A stretch of DNA of 64,000 bases, taken from contig NZ_OBMI01000004.1 in assembly GCF_900199185.1 (NCBI RefSeq), positions 28,800 through 92,799 of the forward strand. Reading direction: 5' to 3'. Under the pieces are notes generated by a model, which made no database searches, was not told the origin of the DNA, and saw only the letters and a program-made list of their open reading frames with translations. This document shows positions 24,126 to 35,217 of this stretch, one piece after another. The position numbers and the translations under genes are program-made. The stretch comes from Sphingomonas guangdongensis (GTDB lineage: Bacteria; Pseudomonadota; Alphaproteobacteria; Sphingomonadales; Sphingomonadaceae). Each line of letters begins with the position of its first letter. The stretch's first letter is position 1.

Positions 24126-24589
24126 GCGTCGGCGCGTTCGGCCAGGCGTCGCTTCAGTCGGACGGGATCGGGCGCGAACAGAAAGCCGAAGCTGACACCG
24201 CCATCCTTGGTCTTCACGGCATGGTGAAGCCGGTGCGCCTGGTGCAGCCGCTTGAAATAGCCGCGCCGCGGCACCCAGCGCATGCCAAAGCGCTGATGCA
24301 CCAGCATGTCGTGCACGAAGGCATAGATCGCGCCGTAGACGGTGATGCCGAGCGCCGCCCACCAGACCGGCTCCCAGATGGTGCCAACGGCGAACAGCGC
24401 GACCACGATGACGGCGAAGGTCACCGCGTAGAGATCGTTGCGCTCGAAAGCGCCCTCGTGCGGCTCGTGGTGGGAGCGGTGCCAGCCCCAGCCCCAGCCG
24501 TGCATGACGTATTTGTGCGTTGCCCAGGCAAACACCTCCATGAACAGCACCATGGCGACGACGATCAGCAACTTCTCGAACCAGCTCAA
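24122..24589 (-). CDS. crtZ: Beta-carotene hydroxylase (CrtZ)
   Basis: 155 residues with a TTG start at 24589. The start is chosen because a strong ribosome site GAGGTAA precedes it and the protein then begins MSWFEKLLIVV, like known CrtZ proteins. Histidine motifs are HKYVMHG, HRSHHEPHEG, HDMLVHQRF and HQAHRLHHAV, all four expected for the di-iron centre. It adds the 3-hydroxyl groups to beta-ionone rings. It is the first gene of the crtZ-crtW pair. Confidence 0.92.
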   Translation of the reverse strand: MSWFEKLLIVVAMVLFMEVFAWATHKYVMHGWGWGWHRSHHEPHEGAFERNDLYAVTFAVIVVALFAVGTIWEPVWWAALGITVYGAIYAFVHDMLVHQRFGMRWVPRRGYFKRLHQAHRLHHAVKTKDGGVSFGFLFAPDPVRLKRRLAERADA

Positions 24590-24688
24590 TGGATTACCTC
24601 GGCACTCGCGTGCGGCCATCGGTGTGGGCCGTGCACCCGCCTGATATAGCACCGAAGCGGGCTCGGCGCATCCCGTCGTGCGCATCTG

Positions 24689-25735
24689 TCACAGTTGGAT
24701 CAGGGTAGCCGCGCCCGCGATGAAGACCAGGATGACAAGCACCGAATCGATGCCCATCCGCAGCACGGTGCGGTCCCGATGCTCGAGCAGGCCGACCATG
24801 AAGATGCCGATCAGCGTCGCGCCGAGCAGGGCGGAGAGCTGTTCGAAGCGGCCGAGCGTCGCGATGATCGGCGCGCCGCGGTAGACGGCATCGCCGAGCG
24901 GCAGCAGCGCGAAGCTGACGAAATTGGTGCCGAGCACCTGACCAAACGCCATCTCGGGGCGGTTGATGCGCAAGGCGGCGATGATGGTGCCGAGTTCAGG
25001 CAGTGCCGTCGCGGGGCCCATCAGCGCGAAGCCGACGGCCGCGCTGGTCAGGCCGAGCTGGCGGGCGAGCCCGTCGCCGAGGCGCGACAGCACGAACCCG
25101 GTCGCGAAGATGAGGACGCCGCAGCCCGCCACCTCCAGCCACAGTCGGGGCAGGCTCCGCTCGGTCACGGGCGCGGTCGGCTGAGTATCGGGGCGCTTGT
25201 CGCCGTCCTCGTCGACAGTCCACGGCGAGCGGCGGTCGTGGGTCGCCGACATCCAGAAGCACAAGGTGCAGATCAGGCTGATCAGGGCGCAGGCGACCCC
25301 GATCCCGATCCCGGGGATGGCAACGTCGCCGATCGTCACGGTGGCGGCGATCAGCACCAGCACGATCATGGCGGTCGCCGCCATCATCATGGTGGAGGGC
25401 TGCGCAACAATCCCGGTCACCGCCGATCGCCCGACGAAACCGTCGACGATCGCGAGAAGAAGCACGTTGATCGCGGCCGCACCGAGCAGGTTGTTGACCG
25501 CGAGCGCGGGCCGGCCGAGCGACGATGCGCTGATCAGCGTCGCGACTTCCGGCAGGGCGGTGATCCCGCCGAGCAGCAGCATGCCGAGGAACGCGCGGTC
25601 GAGCCCGGTCCGCGCCGCAACCGAGTCTAGGCGAACGGTCAACCGCGATCCGGTGAGCCAGATCACCCCGCCGGCCGCCGCGAACAAGGTCACGCTCAGC
25701 CACAGCGGCAGCGTCGCAGGATCGGGGAGCGGCAC
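24689..25735 (-). CDS. CaCA-family Na+/Ca2+ exchanger-like membrane protein
   Basis: 348 residues, ten or eleven hydrophobic segments. Two inverted alpha repeats are visible: GGITALPEVATLISASSLGRP with AVNNLLGAAAINVLL, and MGPATALPELGTIIAALRINRP with GQVLGTNFVSFALLPLGD. Each has the acidic residue within the P-E motif that binds the cation. A hydrophilic loop with DEDGDKRPDT joins the halves. It probably exchanges calcium or another divalent cation for sodium or protons across the inner membrane. The ion is not predictable. It is unrelated in function to the neighbouring crt genes. Confidence 0.88.
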   Translation of the reverse strand: MPLPDPATLPLWLSVTLFAAAGGVIWLTGSRLTVRLDSVAARTGLDRAFLGMLLLGGITALPEVATLISASSLGRPALAVNNLLGAAAINVLLLAIVDGFVGRSAVTGIVAQPSTMMMAATAMIVLVLIAATVTIGDVAIPGIGIGVACALISLICTLCFWMSATHDRRSPWTVDEDGDKRPDTQPTAPVTERSLPRLWLEVAGCGVLIFATGFVLSRLGDGLARQLGLTSAAVGFALMGPATALPELGTIIAALRINRPEMAFGQVLGTNFVSFALLPLGDAVYRGAPIIATLGRFEQLSALLGATLIGIFMVGLLEHRDRTVLRMGIDSVLVILVFIAGAATLIQL

Positions 25736-25786
25736 AGCGGCGCCAACGAGGGCGGTCGCCGGCGGTTCCGGCGCCGCGTCGCCCCC

Positions 25787-28278
25787 TCAGAGCTCCCGAA
25801 GCGCGGCGGCGGGGCGGACGCGCAGGATCGGCAGGCTGCCCGCGAGGCCGACCAGGATGGTAAGCCCGGCCCCGACGAGCAGCGTGACGGCGACGCTGCG
25901 CCAGTCGGGCAGCCAGTCGAACCCGAACAATTGCGTGACGACGTACCAGCCGCCCCCGCTGCCGAGCGCAAGCGCAACCGTCGCCATCACTGCGGCGAGC
26001 AGCGCGTATTCGATCGCCTGGAGCGACAGGACCTGCGCGCGGGTCGCGCCGAGCACTTTCAGCACGGTCGCGTCGTAGGTGCGGGCGCTCCGGGCGGCGG
26101 CGATGGCGCCGATCAGCACCGCGATCCCGGCGAGCACCGCCACGCTCGCAGCGGCGGCGATGGCGGTTGCCATCTGCTGCACCACCGTCTGGACTTGCTG
26201 AAGCACGCCGCCGACCTCCACCACCGAGGTCGAGGGGAAGGCCGGCAGCAGCGCGCGGGTGACCGCCCCCGCGCGCGCCGTGGGGATGTCGATCGTCGCG
26301 GCGAGATTGTGTGGCACGTCGGCGAGCGCGCCGGGCGAGAACACCAGCACGAAGTTGAAGCCGAGCGAGTCCCAGGCGATCCGCCGGAACGACGCCACCG
26401 TCGCGGTTCGCTCCAGACCGAGGATCGAGACGGTGATCGGGTCGCCGATCCTGAGGTCGAGCGCGCGGGCGAGGCGCTCGTCGACCGAAACCAGCGACCG
26501 CGATGCGTCGGCCGCGCTCCACCAGCGGCCCGCGGTGATGTCGCTGCCGGCGGGCAAAGCCGCGGCGAACGTCAGCCCGCGCTCGCCACGCAGCGCCCAC
26601 GCGCCCTCCGGGATCGTCGCGAGATCGGCGACGCGAGTCGTGCGATAACCGGTGATGGTGCCGCGCATCAGCGGAACCGTGGCGATCCTGGCGCCGGGCG
26701 ACACCCGTTCCACGGTCCGGCGGAAGACCGCCTCACGCGCGGGCGGCACGTCGAGCGCGAACAATGCCGGCGCGCGATCGGGGACGCTGCGGCGGATGTT
26801 GCCGTCCAGGCTGGTGCGGATCGTCGCCAGCAGCACGAACAGGGTCAGGCCGAGCCCGAGCGCCACCACCAGCGCGACCGTGCGGGCGCCGGGGCGGTGG
26901 AGCGCGGCGAGCGCGAGGCGGGCGAGCGGCCGGCGCGGGCGCGGCAGGCGCGCGGCGAGCGTCTTGATCCCGCTGCCGATCGCCAGCAGGAGCAGCAGGG
27001 TCGCCGCCGCCGCCGCGAGGAACCCCGCGGCGAACAGCGGCTGCTCGCTGGAAACCAGCGCCAGCGCCACCACCAGCGCCCCTGCGACTGCCATCAGCCC
27101 CCAGGCGATCCGCGGCGTGCGGACGCGCGGGTCGAGTGCGCCGCGCAGCAGCGCGGCAGCCGGCACCCGGCCAGCCGCGACCAGCGCCGGCGCGCAGAAG
27201 GCGAGCGCGATCAGCAGGCCGTAAGCGGCGGCGAGCAGCAGCGGCAGCGGTTGGAGCGTCAGGCCAGGCGAAACCGGCAGCACCGCACCCGCGGCCACCC
27301 CGATGAGCGGCACCGCCACGATCCCCGCAACCAGCCCGAGCGCGATCCCGACCGCGGCAACCGCCAGCACCTGGAGCAGGTAGATGCGGGTGACGAGGCC
27401 GGCGGTAGCGCCCAGCACCTTGAACATCGCGATGTTGGTGCGGCGGGCCTCCAGGTACGAGGTCACGCCGTTGCCGACCCCAATGCCGGCGATCACCAGC
27501 GCGGCGAGCCCGACCAGCGACAGGAACTCGCCCATCCGCTCGATGAAGCGGCTGGCGCCCGGCGACGCCCGGTCGCGGGTCCGCGTCTCCCAGCCCGCGC
27601 TCTCGTAGCGGCGGCTCCAGCCGCGAATTACCTGCTCCGGGTCGGCGGCGGTTGCGACGCGGTACTTGGTCTCGTACAGGCTGCCAGGCTGAATCAGCCC
27701 GGTCCGCGCAAGGCCGCCGGTCGTGACCAGAACGACCGGCCCGAGGCTGAAGCCTTCGCTCAGCCGGTCGGGCTCGTCGCCGATCATGCCGGCGACCAGG
27801 AAGCGCGCGGTGCCAAAGCGGACCGTGTCGCCGACCCGCAGGCCGAGCCGCTCGACCAGCCCGGGGCCGACCAGCGCCTGGTCATCGCGGATCAGTCGCA
27901 CCGCGTGCCCATCGGCGCGCGTCAGCCGGCCGTAGAGGGGGTAGGCGGCATCGACTCCCTTCAGCTCGACGGAGGCGGTGCGGCCGGCGGGAGTGACCGC
28001 CATCGACTGCATCCGGACCGTTTCGGACACGCGGCCGAGCGCGCGCAACGCCGCGCGCTCGCCCGCGTCCGCCGCCCGCTGCGACACCGACAGCTCGACA
28101 TCGCCGCCGAGCAGCACCCGCCCGCGGGCGGCCAACTCACCGTCGATTGCCGCCGCCAGGCTGCCGATCGCGGCCAGCGCACCGACGCCCAGGAACAGGC
28201 AGACGAGCAGTAGCCGCAGCCCGCGAAAGCGCGCCGAAAGCTCCCGCCGCGCGAGCCGCCAGGCCAGGCTCCAGCCGC

Positions 28279-28282
<4 letters not shown>
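25787..28282 (-). CDS. ABC transporter permease, YbbP/FtsX type
   Basis: 831 residues from a GTG at 28282 coupled to the ATPase stop. The N-terminal helix and MacB-like periplasmic region (FxGLRLLLVCLFLGVGALAAIGSLAAAIDGELA onwards) are followed by FtsX domains with about ten membrane segments, including RRTNIAMFKVLGATAGLVTRIYLLQ (in parts) and a second ARTYDATVLKVLGATRAQVLSLQ near the end. It is the membrane subunit of an exporter-like complex with the downstream-encoded ATPase. In proteobacteria the YbbAP pair adjoins tesA, as here. The substrate is unknown; a role in lipid or envelope processes has been proposed for the family. Confidence 0.9.
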
Positions 28283-28948
<666 letters not shown>

Positions 28949-28950
<2 letters not shown>

Positions 28951-29698
28951 GACGGGCGAGCGGGCGGGCGGGCGGGCGACATGGCGCTCCTATGCGGCAC
29001 GGGCCCTGCCGATCCAAGCGGCATTGCTGCTCGCGGCGTGCGGCGGTACGGCAGAGGCGCCGGTCGCGAACGAGAGCACCGCCGCTCCCGGCGCGCGACA
29101 AAGCGCAGCGGCGTCGAACGTGCCCGTGACGGGGCCGAAACGCACGGTGCTGGCGCTCGGCGACAGCCTCTACGCCGGCTACGGCCTGCGCATCGGGGAG
29201 AGCCTGCCGGAGGCGATCGAGCGGCGGCTGCGCGCGGGCGGGATTGACGCAACGCTGGTAAACGCCGGCGTGTCGGGCGATACATCGGCGGGTGGCCGCG
29301 CACGGCTCGCCTACACGCTCGACCGGATGGGCAGGTCGCCCGACCTGGTGCTGCTCGGGCTCGGCGGCAACGACGTGCTGCGCCAGATCGATCCGGCACA
29401 GACCCGTGCCAACCTCGACGCGATGCTGGACGAGCTGGAGCGGCGACGGATTCCCGTGGTGCTGACGGGGATGCTCGCACCACCCAATTTGGGGCCGGAC
29501 TTTGCCGCGCGGTTCAACGCCATCTTCCCCGAACTCGCGCGCGAGCACGACGCGGTGCTCGATCCGTTCATCCTTCAGGGCGTGCTCGGGAATCGCCGGC
29601 TGATGCTGCCGGACGGCATTCACCCGAACGCGACGGGGGTGGAACGGATCGCCGACCGGGTCGCGCCGCTGCTCGCGACCCGGCTGCGGGTTCTGTGA
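28949..29698 (+). CDS. SGNH arylesterase / TesA-type lipoprotein
   Basis: 249 residues from the ATG at 28949; the longer frame upstream is antisense to the ABC gene. The N-terminus has a signal with lipobox LLAACGG, so the mature protein is probably a lipoprotein. SGNH boxes are ALGDSLYAGYGL (GDSL Ser), NAGVSGDTSAGG, LGGND and the catalytic DGIHPN pair. It resembles the TesA/arylesterase group, acting as acyl-thioesterase or lysophospholipase in the periplasm. Its neighbour is the YbbAP ABC system, as in many proteobacteria. Confidence 0.9.
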
Positions 29699-29719
29699 CC
29701 GGCACGCCGCCCGTGTCGA

Positions 29720-30430
29720 TCAGTCGGCGACCGCGGTGATCGCCAGCATCAGCGCGAAACCGCCCAGCACCTGAAGCGTGGTGCGCAGCCGGCCGTCCCG
29801 CGCCAGGCTGCGCGGCACCAGCTCGACCGCTCCGATGTAGAGAAAGATGCCGGCGAACGTCGCCATGACCGGTGCGAGCGCGGCGGCGGGCAGCGCGACG
29901 ACCAGCCCGGTGACGACGCCCAGCAGCGGCGCCGCGCCGTTGATCGCCAGCCAGCGCAGCGCGGTTTCTCGCCGGCTCGTCTCAAGCGCCAGGCTGACGG
30001 TGTTCAGCCCGTCGGCGAGGTCGTGGGTCAGCACCGCCAGCGCGACAAGCCAGCCGACATCGGGCGCGATCTGGAAGGCAATGCCCATGATCAGCCCGTC
30101 GAGAAAGCTGTGCAGCGTCAGACTGGCGGGGCCGAGATGCCCGCGCCAGGCGCTCGGGCCCTCAAGGCTCGCGAGGGTTCGGCTGAGCAGCAGGTAGCCG
30201 GCGAGACCGCCGGCCGCGAAGACCATGATCGCGCGCGGCGGATAGGCCAGGGCGCCGATCGCGATCGCCTCCGGCAGCAGATCGAAGAAGGCAACGCCGA
30301 GCACCACACCCGCCGAGATCGCGAGCAGCGCGGCGTCGCGCGCCGCCTGACGCAGCGCCAGCACGCCGCCGAGCAGCGTCGCGCCGCTCGCGGCGAGGCC
30401 GAACAGGACGGGGACGAGCCAGTCGTTCAC
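29720..30430 (-). CDS. ZIP-family metal transporter
   Basis: 236 residues, about seven or eight membrane segments. The two metal-binding helices are visible: HSFLDGLIMGIAF and THDLADGLNTVSLAL, with conserved H and D/N residues. The short interhelical loop lacks the His-rich stretch of some members. It should bring in Zn2+ or another divalent metal. It stands alone, converging on the esterase gene. Confidence 0.88.
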   Translation of the reverse strand: MNDWLVPVLFGLAASGATLLGGVLALRQAARDAALLAISAGVVLGVAFFDLLPEAIAIGALAYPPRAIMVFAAGGLAGYLLLSRTLASLEGPSAWRGHLGPASLTLHSFLDGLIMGIAFQIAPDVGWLVALAVLTHDLADGLNTVSLALETSRRETALRWLAINGAAPLLGVVTGLVVALPAAALAPVMATFAGIFLYIGAVELVPRSLARDGRLRTTLQVLGGFALMLAITAVAD

Positions 30431-30651
30431 CGCAGGCCAGCCCTCCTTCTTTCCTGGTTCGATGTTCCGAGGCGCCGGCGGGTGGGCCGCGCGCCGGCGC
30501 TAGTGACACCTCCCGCGCGCCGGGGCAACCGCCGCGATACAGTGTCACGTCACGTCGGCGCGTGCTTGCGCGGCCCCGCGGAGCCGCTACGCTCGCCGTC
30601 ACGACCGGCCCGGCAGGGATCGGGTTCCACCCTGTTCGATGAGGTTGTGCA

Positions 30652-32469
30652 GTGAAGCGTCGTACTGTTCTTGCCGGTGGTGGCGCGCTCGTCGCCACCT
30701 CGATCATCCCCGGCGGCGGCGCTTGGGCGCAGCAGCCCGCCGGAGCGGGTGACGCCGCCTTCCGTGCGCTGCTCGACAAGATCTTCTATGACCGGCTTGC
30801 CGACGCGCCTGAGAGCGTGACCCAGCTCGGGCTGGACACGGGGGCGCGGGTGGCGGCGCGCGGCGCGCTCGCCGACGTGTCCGCCGCCGGGATCGCGCGT
30901 CGCCAGGCGCGGACCCGGGCCGAGCGCGCGCTGCTGGCGGGGGTCAACCGGGCAGCGCTCAGCCCGCGCGCGCAGATCGACTACGACGTCGTCGTCTATC
31001 AGCTCGACGGCGCGGTCCGCGGGGCCGAGCGGTTCCGCTACGGGTCGGGCGGCGGCCGCTACGCACCTTATGTGCTCAGCCAGCTGAGCGGCGCGTACCG
31101 TGACGTGCCGGACTTCCTTGATACCCAGCACCGCGTGCGCGACGCGGTCGATGCCGACGCCTATCTGTCGCGGCTCCGCGGCTTCGCCAAGCAGGTCAAC
31201 GACGAGACGGACCGCCAGCGGGCAGATGCGGCCAAGGGCGTGTTCGCGCCCGACTACATCCTCGACACGACGCTGAAGCAGCTCGCCGCGGTGCGTGACG
31301 TGCCGGCTGCCGCGAGCGGGCCGGTGGCGTCGCTCGCGGCCAAGCTGAAGGCCGCGAACCTGCCCGACGCGCGGGTCGCGGAGGCGAGCGCGATCATGGC
31401 TGGTGAGGTCTATCCCGCGCTTGACCGACAGCGCGCGCTGGTGACCGAGCTGCGGGCGAAGGCGACCCACGACGCCGGCTGCTGGCGGTTGCCCGACGGC
31501 GACGCCTACTACGCCGCCGCCGCGGAGGCGGCGACCACCGTCCGGCTGAGCGGCGACGAGATCCACCGGCTGGGCGTGGTGCAGGTCGCGGAGATCAGCA
31601 GTCGGATCGACGGTATCCTGCGCGCGCAGGGCATGACGCAGGGGACAGTCGGCGCCCGGCTGGTGGCGCTCAACCAGCGCCCCGACCAGCTCTTCGCGAA
31701 CACCGACGCCGGCCGCGCCGAGTTGCTCGCCGCGCTCAACGGCCAGGTGAAGGCGATGTACGCGCGCTTGCCCGAACAGTTCGGGACGCTGCCGAAGGCG
31801 CCGGTCGAGGTACGCCGGGTGCCGCCGGCGATCCAGGCGGGGTCGCCTGGCGGTTACTATCAGGCGGCGTCGGTCGACGGTTCGCGGCCGGGCATCTACT
31901 TCATCAACCTGCGAGACACGTTCGACCGGCCGAAGTTCGGGCTCGCCACGCTCAGCTATCACGAGGCGGTGCCGGGCCACCATCTGCAGGTGATGACCGC
32001 GCTGGAGAGCGGCGACATCCCGCTGATCCGCCGCCGCGGCGGGTTCAGCGGCTATTCGGAGGGTTGGGCGCTCTACACCGAGCAGTTGGCGGACGAGATG
32101 GGGGTGTACGAGGGCGATCCGCTCGGGCAGGTCGGCTACCTCCAGTCGCTGCTGTTCCGCGCCACCCGACTGGTGGTAGACTCAGGCATGCACGCGAAAC
32201 GCTGGAGCCGGGAGAAGGCGACCGACTACCTCATCGCCACCACCGGCATCGCGCGCGGGCGCAGCCAGGGGGAGATCGACCGCTACACCGTGTGGCCGGG
32301 GCAGGCGTGCAGCTACAAGATCGGCCACACCAAGTGGGTCGAACTGCGTGACGCCGCAAAGGCGAAGGCGGGCAGCCGCTGGGAGCCAAAGGCGTTCCAC
32401 GACGTGCTGCGGCTGGGGGCCATGCCGCTCGCGGTGCTGGAGCGGGTGGTGAAGGAGCGGATGGCGTAG
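30652..32469 (+). CDS. DUF885 peptidase-like exported protein
   Basis: 605 residues from a GTG at 30652 (GAGG upstream). The N-terminus MKRRTVLAGGGALVATSIIP ends in GGAWAQ and looks like a Tat signal with twin arginines and an AxA cleavage site. The catalytic region carries SYHEAVPGHHLQ, the HEAxPGHH metal-binding motif of the family, followed by GFSGYSEGWALYTEQLADE and later TVWPGQACSYKIGHTKW. Some members are thought to be zinc carboxypeptidases, but substrates are not known. It probably acts in the periplasm. Confidence 0.9.
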   Translation: MKRRTVLAGGGALVATSIIPGGGAWAQQPAGAGDAAFRALLDKIFYDRLADAPESVTQLGLDTGARVAARGALADVSAAGIARRQARTRAERALLAGVNRAALSPRAQIDYDVVVYQLDGAVRGAERFRYGSGGGRYAPYVLSQLSGAYRDVPDFLDTQHRVRDAVDADAYLSRLRGFAKQVNDETDRQRADAAKGVFAPDYILDTTLKQLAAVRDVPAAASGPVASLAAKLKAANLPDARVAEASAIMAGEVYPALDRQRALVTELRAKATHDAGCWRLPDGDAYYAAAAEAATTVRLSGDEIHRLGVVQVAEISSRIDGILRAQGMTQGTVGARLVALNQRPDQLFANTDAGRAELLAALNGQVKAMYARLPEQFGTLPKAPVEVRRVPPAIQAGSPGGYYQAASVDGSRPGIYFINLRDTFDRPKFGLATLSYHEAVPGHHLQVMTALESGDIPLIRRRGGFSGYSEGWALYTEQLADEMGVYEGDPLGQVGYLQSLLFRATRLVVDSGMHAKRWSREKATDYLIATTGIARGRSQGEIDRYTVWPGQACSYKIGHTKWVELRDAAKAKAGSRWEPKAFHDVLRLGAMPLAVLERVVKERMA

Positions 32470-32485
32470 TAGCGATCCGGCCGGG

Positions 32486-33226
32486 TCAGCCCGGCTTGCG
32501 AAACTTGTAGACGAACTGGTCGGCCTTGCCGCGGATGCTGGGATCGAAGACGATCTTCGTCTTCGGATCGGCCGGGTTGGCCCACATTCGGGTCTCGCCC
32601 GCAAAGGTGAAGCCCGCCGACTCGATCTCCGCGCGCACCGCCGCGCCCTCGGCGCGGTGCAGGCTGTCCGCGGCGGTGAAGCCGGCGCCCGCGGCGCTCG
32701 CATTGTCGGCGACGATCAGCACGCCGCCGGGCTTGAGCGCCGCGAACAGCTTGCCCGCGACATATTCGCCGGTGTTGGCCGGTGCCATCTTCAGGTGGAG
32801 GTCGTGCCAGTTCTGCACGGTGACGATCGCGTCGAGCGGCTCGGGAAAGGTGAGCTCGGCGATGCCGGCGCGCAGCGCGACGACGTTGCCGCGGCCCTTC
32901 ACCGCCGCCTCCTGCTCGGTGCCGTAGGCGGCGCGGAAGGCGATGAACTCGGCGGGCTGGTAGGCGTAGACCTTCCCGGCCGGGCCGACGACGCCCGACA
33001 GGAGCCGCGTCCAGTAGCCGCCGCCCATGATATAGTCGGCGACCTTCATTCCCGGCGTGATCCCGGCGAAGGCGAGGAAGTCGGCCGGTTTGCGCGCCGC
33101 GTCACGCGCGGTGTCGGCGGGCGGGCGGGTCGCGTCGGCCAGGGCCGCCGCCACCTGCGGTGACGCCGCCTGCGCAGCGAGCGCGGCCGGTGCGGTCAGC
33201 AAAGCGATGGCGATCAATGGCTTCAC
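32486..33226 (-). CDS. Exported class I methyltransferase-like protein
   Basis: 246 residues from a GTG at 33226 with GGGGAGAG upstream. The N-terminus MKPLIAIALLTAPAALAAQA is a Sec signal peptide. Then come PADFLAFAGITPGMKVADYIMGGGYWTRLLSG, where the usual SAM-binding motif I (GxGxG) is replaced by DYIMGGGYW, DAIVTVQNWHDLHLK and LKPGGVLIVADN. The architecture is a Rossmann methyltransferase fold that is exported. Members of this family are common in sphingomonads; without periplasmic SAM the catalytic role is puzzling. It converges on the DUF885 gene. Confidence 0.82.
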   Translation of the reverse strand: MKPLIAIALLTAPAALAAQAASPQVAAALADATRPPADTARDAARKPADFLAFAGITPGMKVADYIMGGGYWTRLLSGVVGPAGKVYAYQPAEFIAFRAAYGTEQEAAVKGRGNVVALRAGIAELTFPEPLDAIVTVQNWHDLHLKMAPANTGEYVAGKLFAALKPGGVLIVADNASAAGAGFTAADSLHRAEGAAVRAEIESAGFTFAGETRMWANPADPKTKIVFDPSIRGKADQFVYKFRKPG

Positions 33227-33300
33227 GGCGACTCTCCCCGGACGACGCGGCGATGCTACGCGAGATTGCCCTGGACTCAATCGGTTCCTAGATCGCTTCG

Positions 33301-35217
33301 GTGATCGACCGGACTTCGCCCAACAGGTTCAACGAGGAAGCGGCCACCTATACGGTGCGCGGCTCCGACACGCCCGACCTGGCGGCGGGCGAGGCGGCGA
33401 TCCGCAACGTCGTACGAACGCTGCCGCTGAAGCCGGGCGTGTACCGGATGCAGGACGCCAAAGGCGACGTGCTCTACGTCGGGAAGGCGCGCGCGCTGAA
33501 GAGTCGGGTCAGCAACTACACCCAGGTCGCACGGCTCTCGAAACGGCTCCAGCGGATGGTCGCGCAGACGCGCTCGATGACGATCGTCACGACCAACAAC
33601 GAGGCGGAGGCGCTGCTGCTGGAGGCGCAGCTGATCAAGCGCTACCGCCCGCCGTACAACGTGCTGCTGCGCGATGATAAGAGCTTCCCGTTCATCCTGC
33701 TGCGCGCCGACCACGACTTCCCGCGCATCCAGAAGCACCGCGGCGCCAGGCGGGCGAAGGGCGACTATTACGGCCCGTTCGCGAGCGCGGGGTCGGTCAA
33801 CAACACGCTCAACGCGCTTCAGAAGCTGTTCCTGCTTCGCTCCTGCACCGACGGCTTCTTCAAGACGCGCGATCGCCCGTGCCTGCTTTACCAGATCAAG
33901 CGCTGCTCGGCGCCGTGCGTCGGGCGGATCGACAAGGACGGCTACAGCGACCTGCTGGCCGACGCGCGCAAGTTCCTGGCGGGTAAGGCGACCGACGTTC
34001 AGGCCAAGCTGGGCGCTCAGATGCAGGCGGCGGCCGAGAACATGGACTTCGAGCTGGCCGCGGTGCTGCGCGACCGGCTGAAGGCGCTCACCTTCATCCA
34101 GGGCAGCCAGTTCATCAACGCCGAGGGCGTGGGCGACGCCGACATCTTCGCGCTGGCGAGCCACGAAGGCGTGATGGGCATCCAGGCGTTCTTCATTCGC
34201 GGCGGGCAGAATTGGGGGCACCGCAGCTTCTTCCCCGCGCACACCGGCGAGGTGCCGGAGGAAGAGGTGCTGCTGCAATTCCTGGCGCAGTTCTACGAGG
34301 AAGTTCCGCCGCCGCGCTCGATCCTGGTCGACCGCGAGCTGCCGGAGGCGGAGCTGCTGGGCGAGGCGCTGGGCGAGCGGGCCGGGCACAAGGTGGCGCT
34401 GTCGGTGCCGCAGCGGGGCACGCGCAAGCGGCTGATGGAGCAGGCCTGCCGCAACGCCAAGGAGGCCCTGGAGCGGCGGCTGGCGGAGTCGACCACCCAG
34501 GCGCGGCTCAACCGCGAGCTGGCCGAGCTGTTCGAGCTGGCCGAGCCGCCGCAGCGGATCGAGGTCTACGACAACAGCCACATCCAGGGCACCAACGCCC
34601 TGGGCGCGATGGTGGTCGCGGGGCCGGAGGGGTTCCGCAAGGGCCAGTACCGCAAGTGGAACATCAAGCAGGCGGCGACCGACGACGACTATGCGATGAT
34701 GCGCGAGGTGCTCGGCCGCCGCTTTGCCCGCGCGCTGGACGAGAACCCCGACCGCGACGGCGACAGCTGGCCCGACCTGGTGCTGCTCGACGGCGGGCGC
34801 GGGCAGCTCAACGCCGCGAAGGCGGTGCTGGAGGATCTCGGCATCGAGGACGTGTGCTTGGTGGGCGTGGCGAAGGGCCCGCATCACGGGCGCGAGGGGC
34901 GGGAGGTGTTCCACCTGCTGGACGGGCGCGAGCTGACGCTGCCGGTCAACTCGCCACTGCTGTTCTACCTCCAGCGCCTGCGCGACGAGGTCCACCGCTT
35001 CGCGATCGGCGCGCACCGCGACAAGCGCGCTAAGGCGATCGGCGCGAGCCCGCTGGACGAGGTGCCCGGCATCGGTCCGGCGCGCAAGAAGGCGCTGCTG
35101 ATGCACTTCGGCACCGCGCGGGCGGTGCGGAATGCGAGCCTGGCCGACCTGCAGAAGGCGCCGGGGGTGAGTGCGGGCGTGGCGCAGCAGGTGTATGATT
35201 TCTACCATGCGCGCTGA
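33301..35217 (+). CDS. uvrC: UvrABC excinuclease subunit C
   Basis: 638 residues from a GTG at 33301. The GIY-YIG nuclease domain is at the N-terminus (PGVYRMQDAKGDVLYVGKARALKSR), followed by the cysteine-rich segment KRCSAPCVGRI, a UVR motif (about 230-265), the RNaseH-like UvrC domain (IEVYDNSHIQGTNALGAMVV and LVLLDGGRGQL) and C-terminal helix-hairpin-helix repeats (LDEVPGIGPARKKALLMHF). It makes both incisions in nucleotide excision repair. The length is normal for alphaproteobacteria. Confidence 0.97.
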   Translation: MIDRTSPNRFNEEAATYTVRGSDTPDLAAGEAAIRNVVRTLPLKPGVYRMQDAKGDVLYVGKARALKSRVSNYTQVARLSKRLQRMVAQTRSMTIVTTNNEAEALLLEAQLIKRYRPPYNVLLRDDKSFPFILLRADHDFPRIQKHRGARRAKGDYYGPFASAGSVNNTLNALQKLFLLRSCTDGFFKTRDRPCLLYQIKRCSAPCVGRIDKDGYSDLLADARKFLAGKATDVQAKLGAQMQAAAENMDFELAAVLRDRLKALTFIQGSQFINAEGVGDADIFALASHEGVMGIQAFFIRGGQNWGHRSFFPAHTGEVPEEEVLLQFLAQFYEEVPPPRSILVDRELPEAELLGEALGERAGHKVALSVPQRGTRKRLMEQACRNAKEALERRLAESTTQARLNRELAELFELAEPPQRIEVYDNSHIQGTNALGAMVVAGPEGFRKGQYRKWNIKQAATDDDYAMMREVLGRRFARALDENPDRDGDSWPDLVLLDGGRGQLNAAKAVLEDLGIEDVCLVGVAKGPHHGREGREVFHLLDGRELTLPVNSPLLFYLQRLRDEVHRFAIGAHRDKRAKAIGASPLDEVPGIGPARKKALLMHFGTARAVRNASLADLQKAPGVSAGVAQQVYDFYHAR

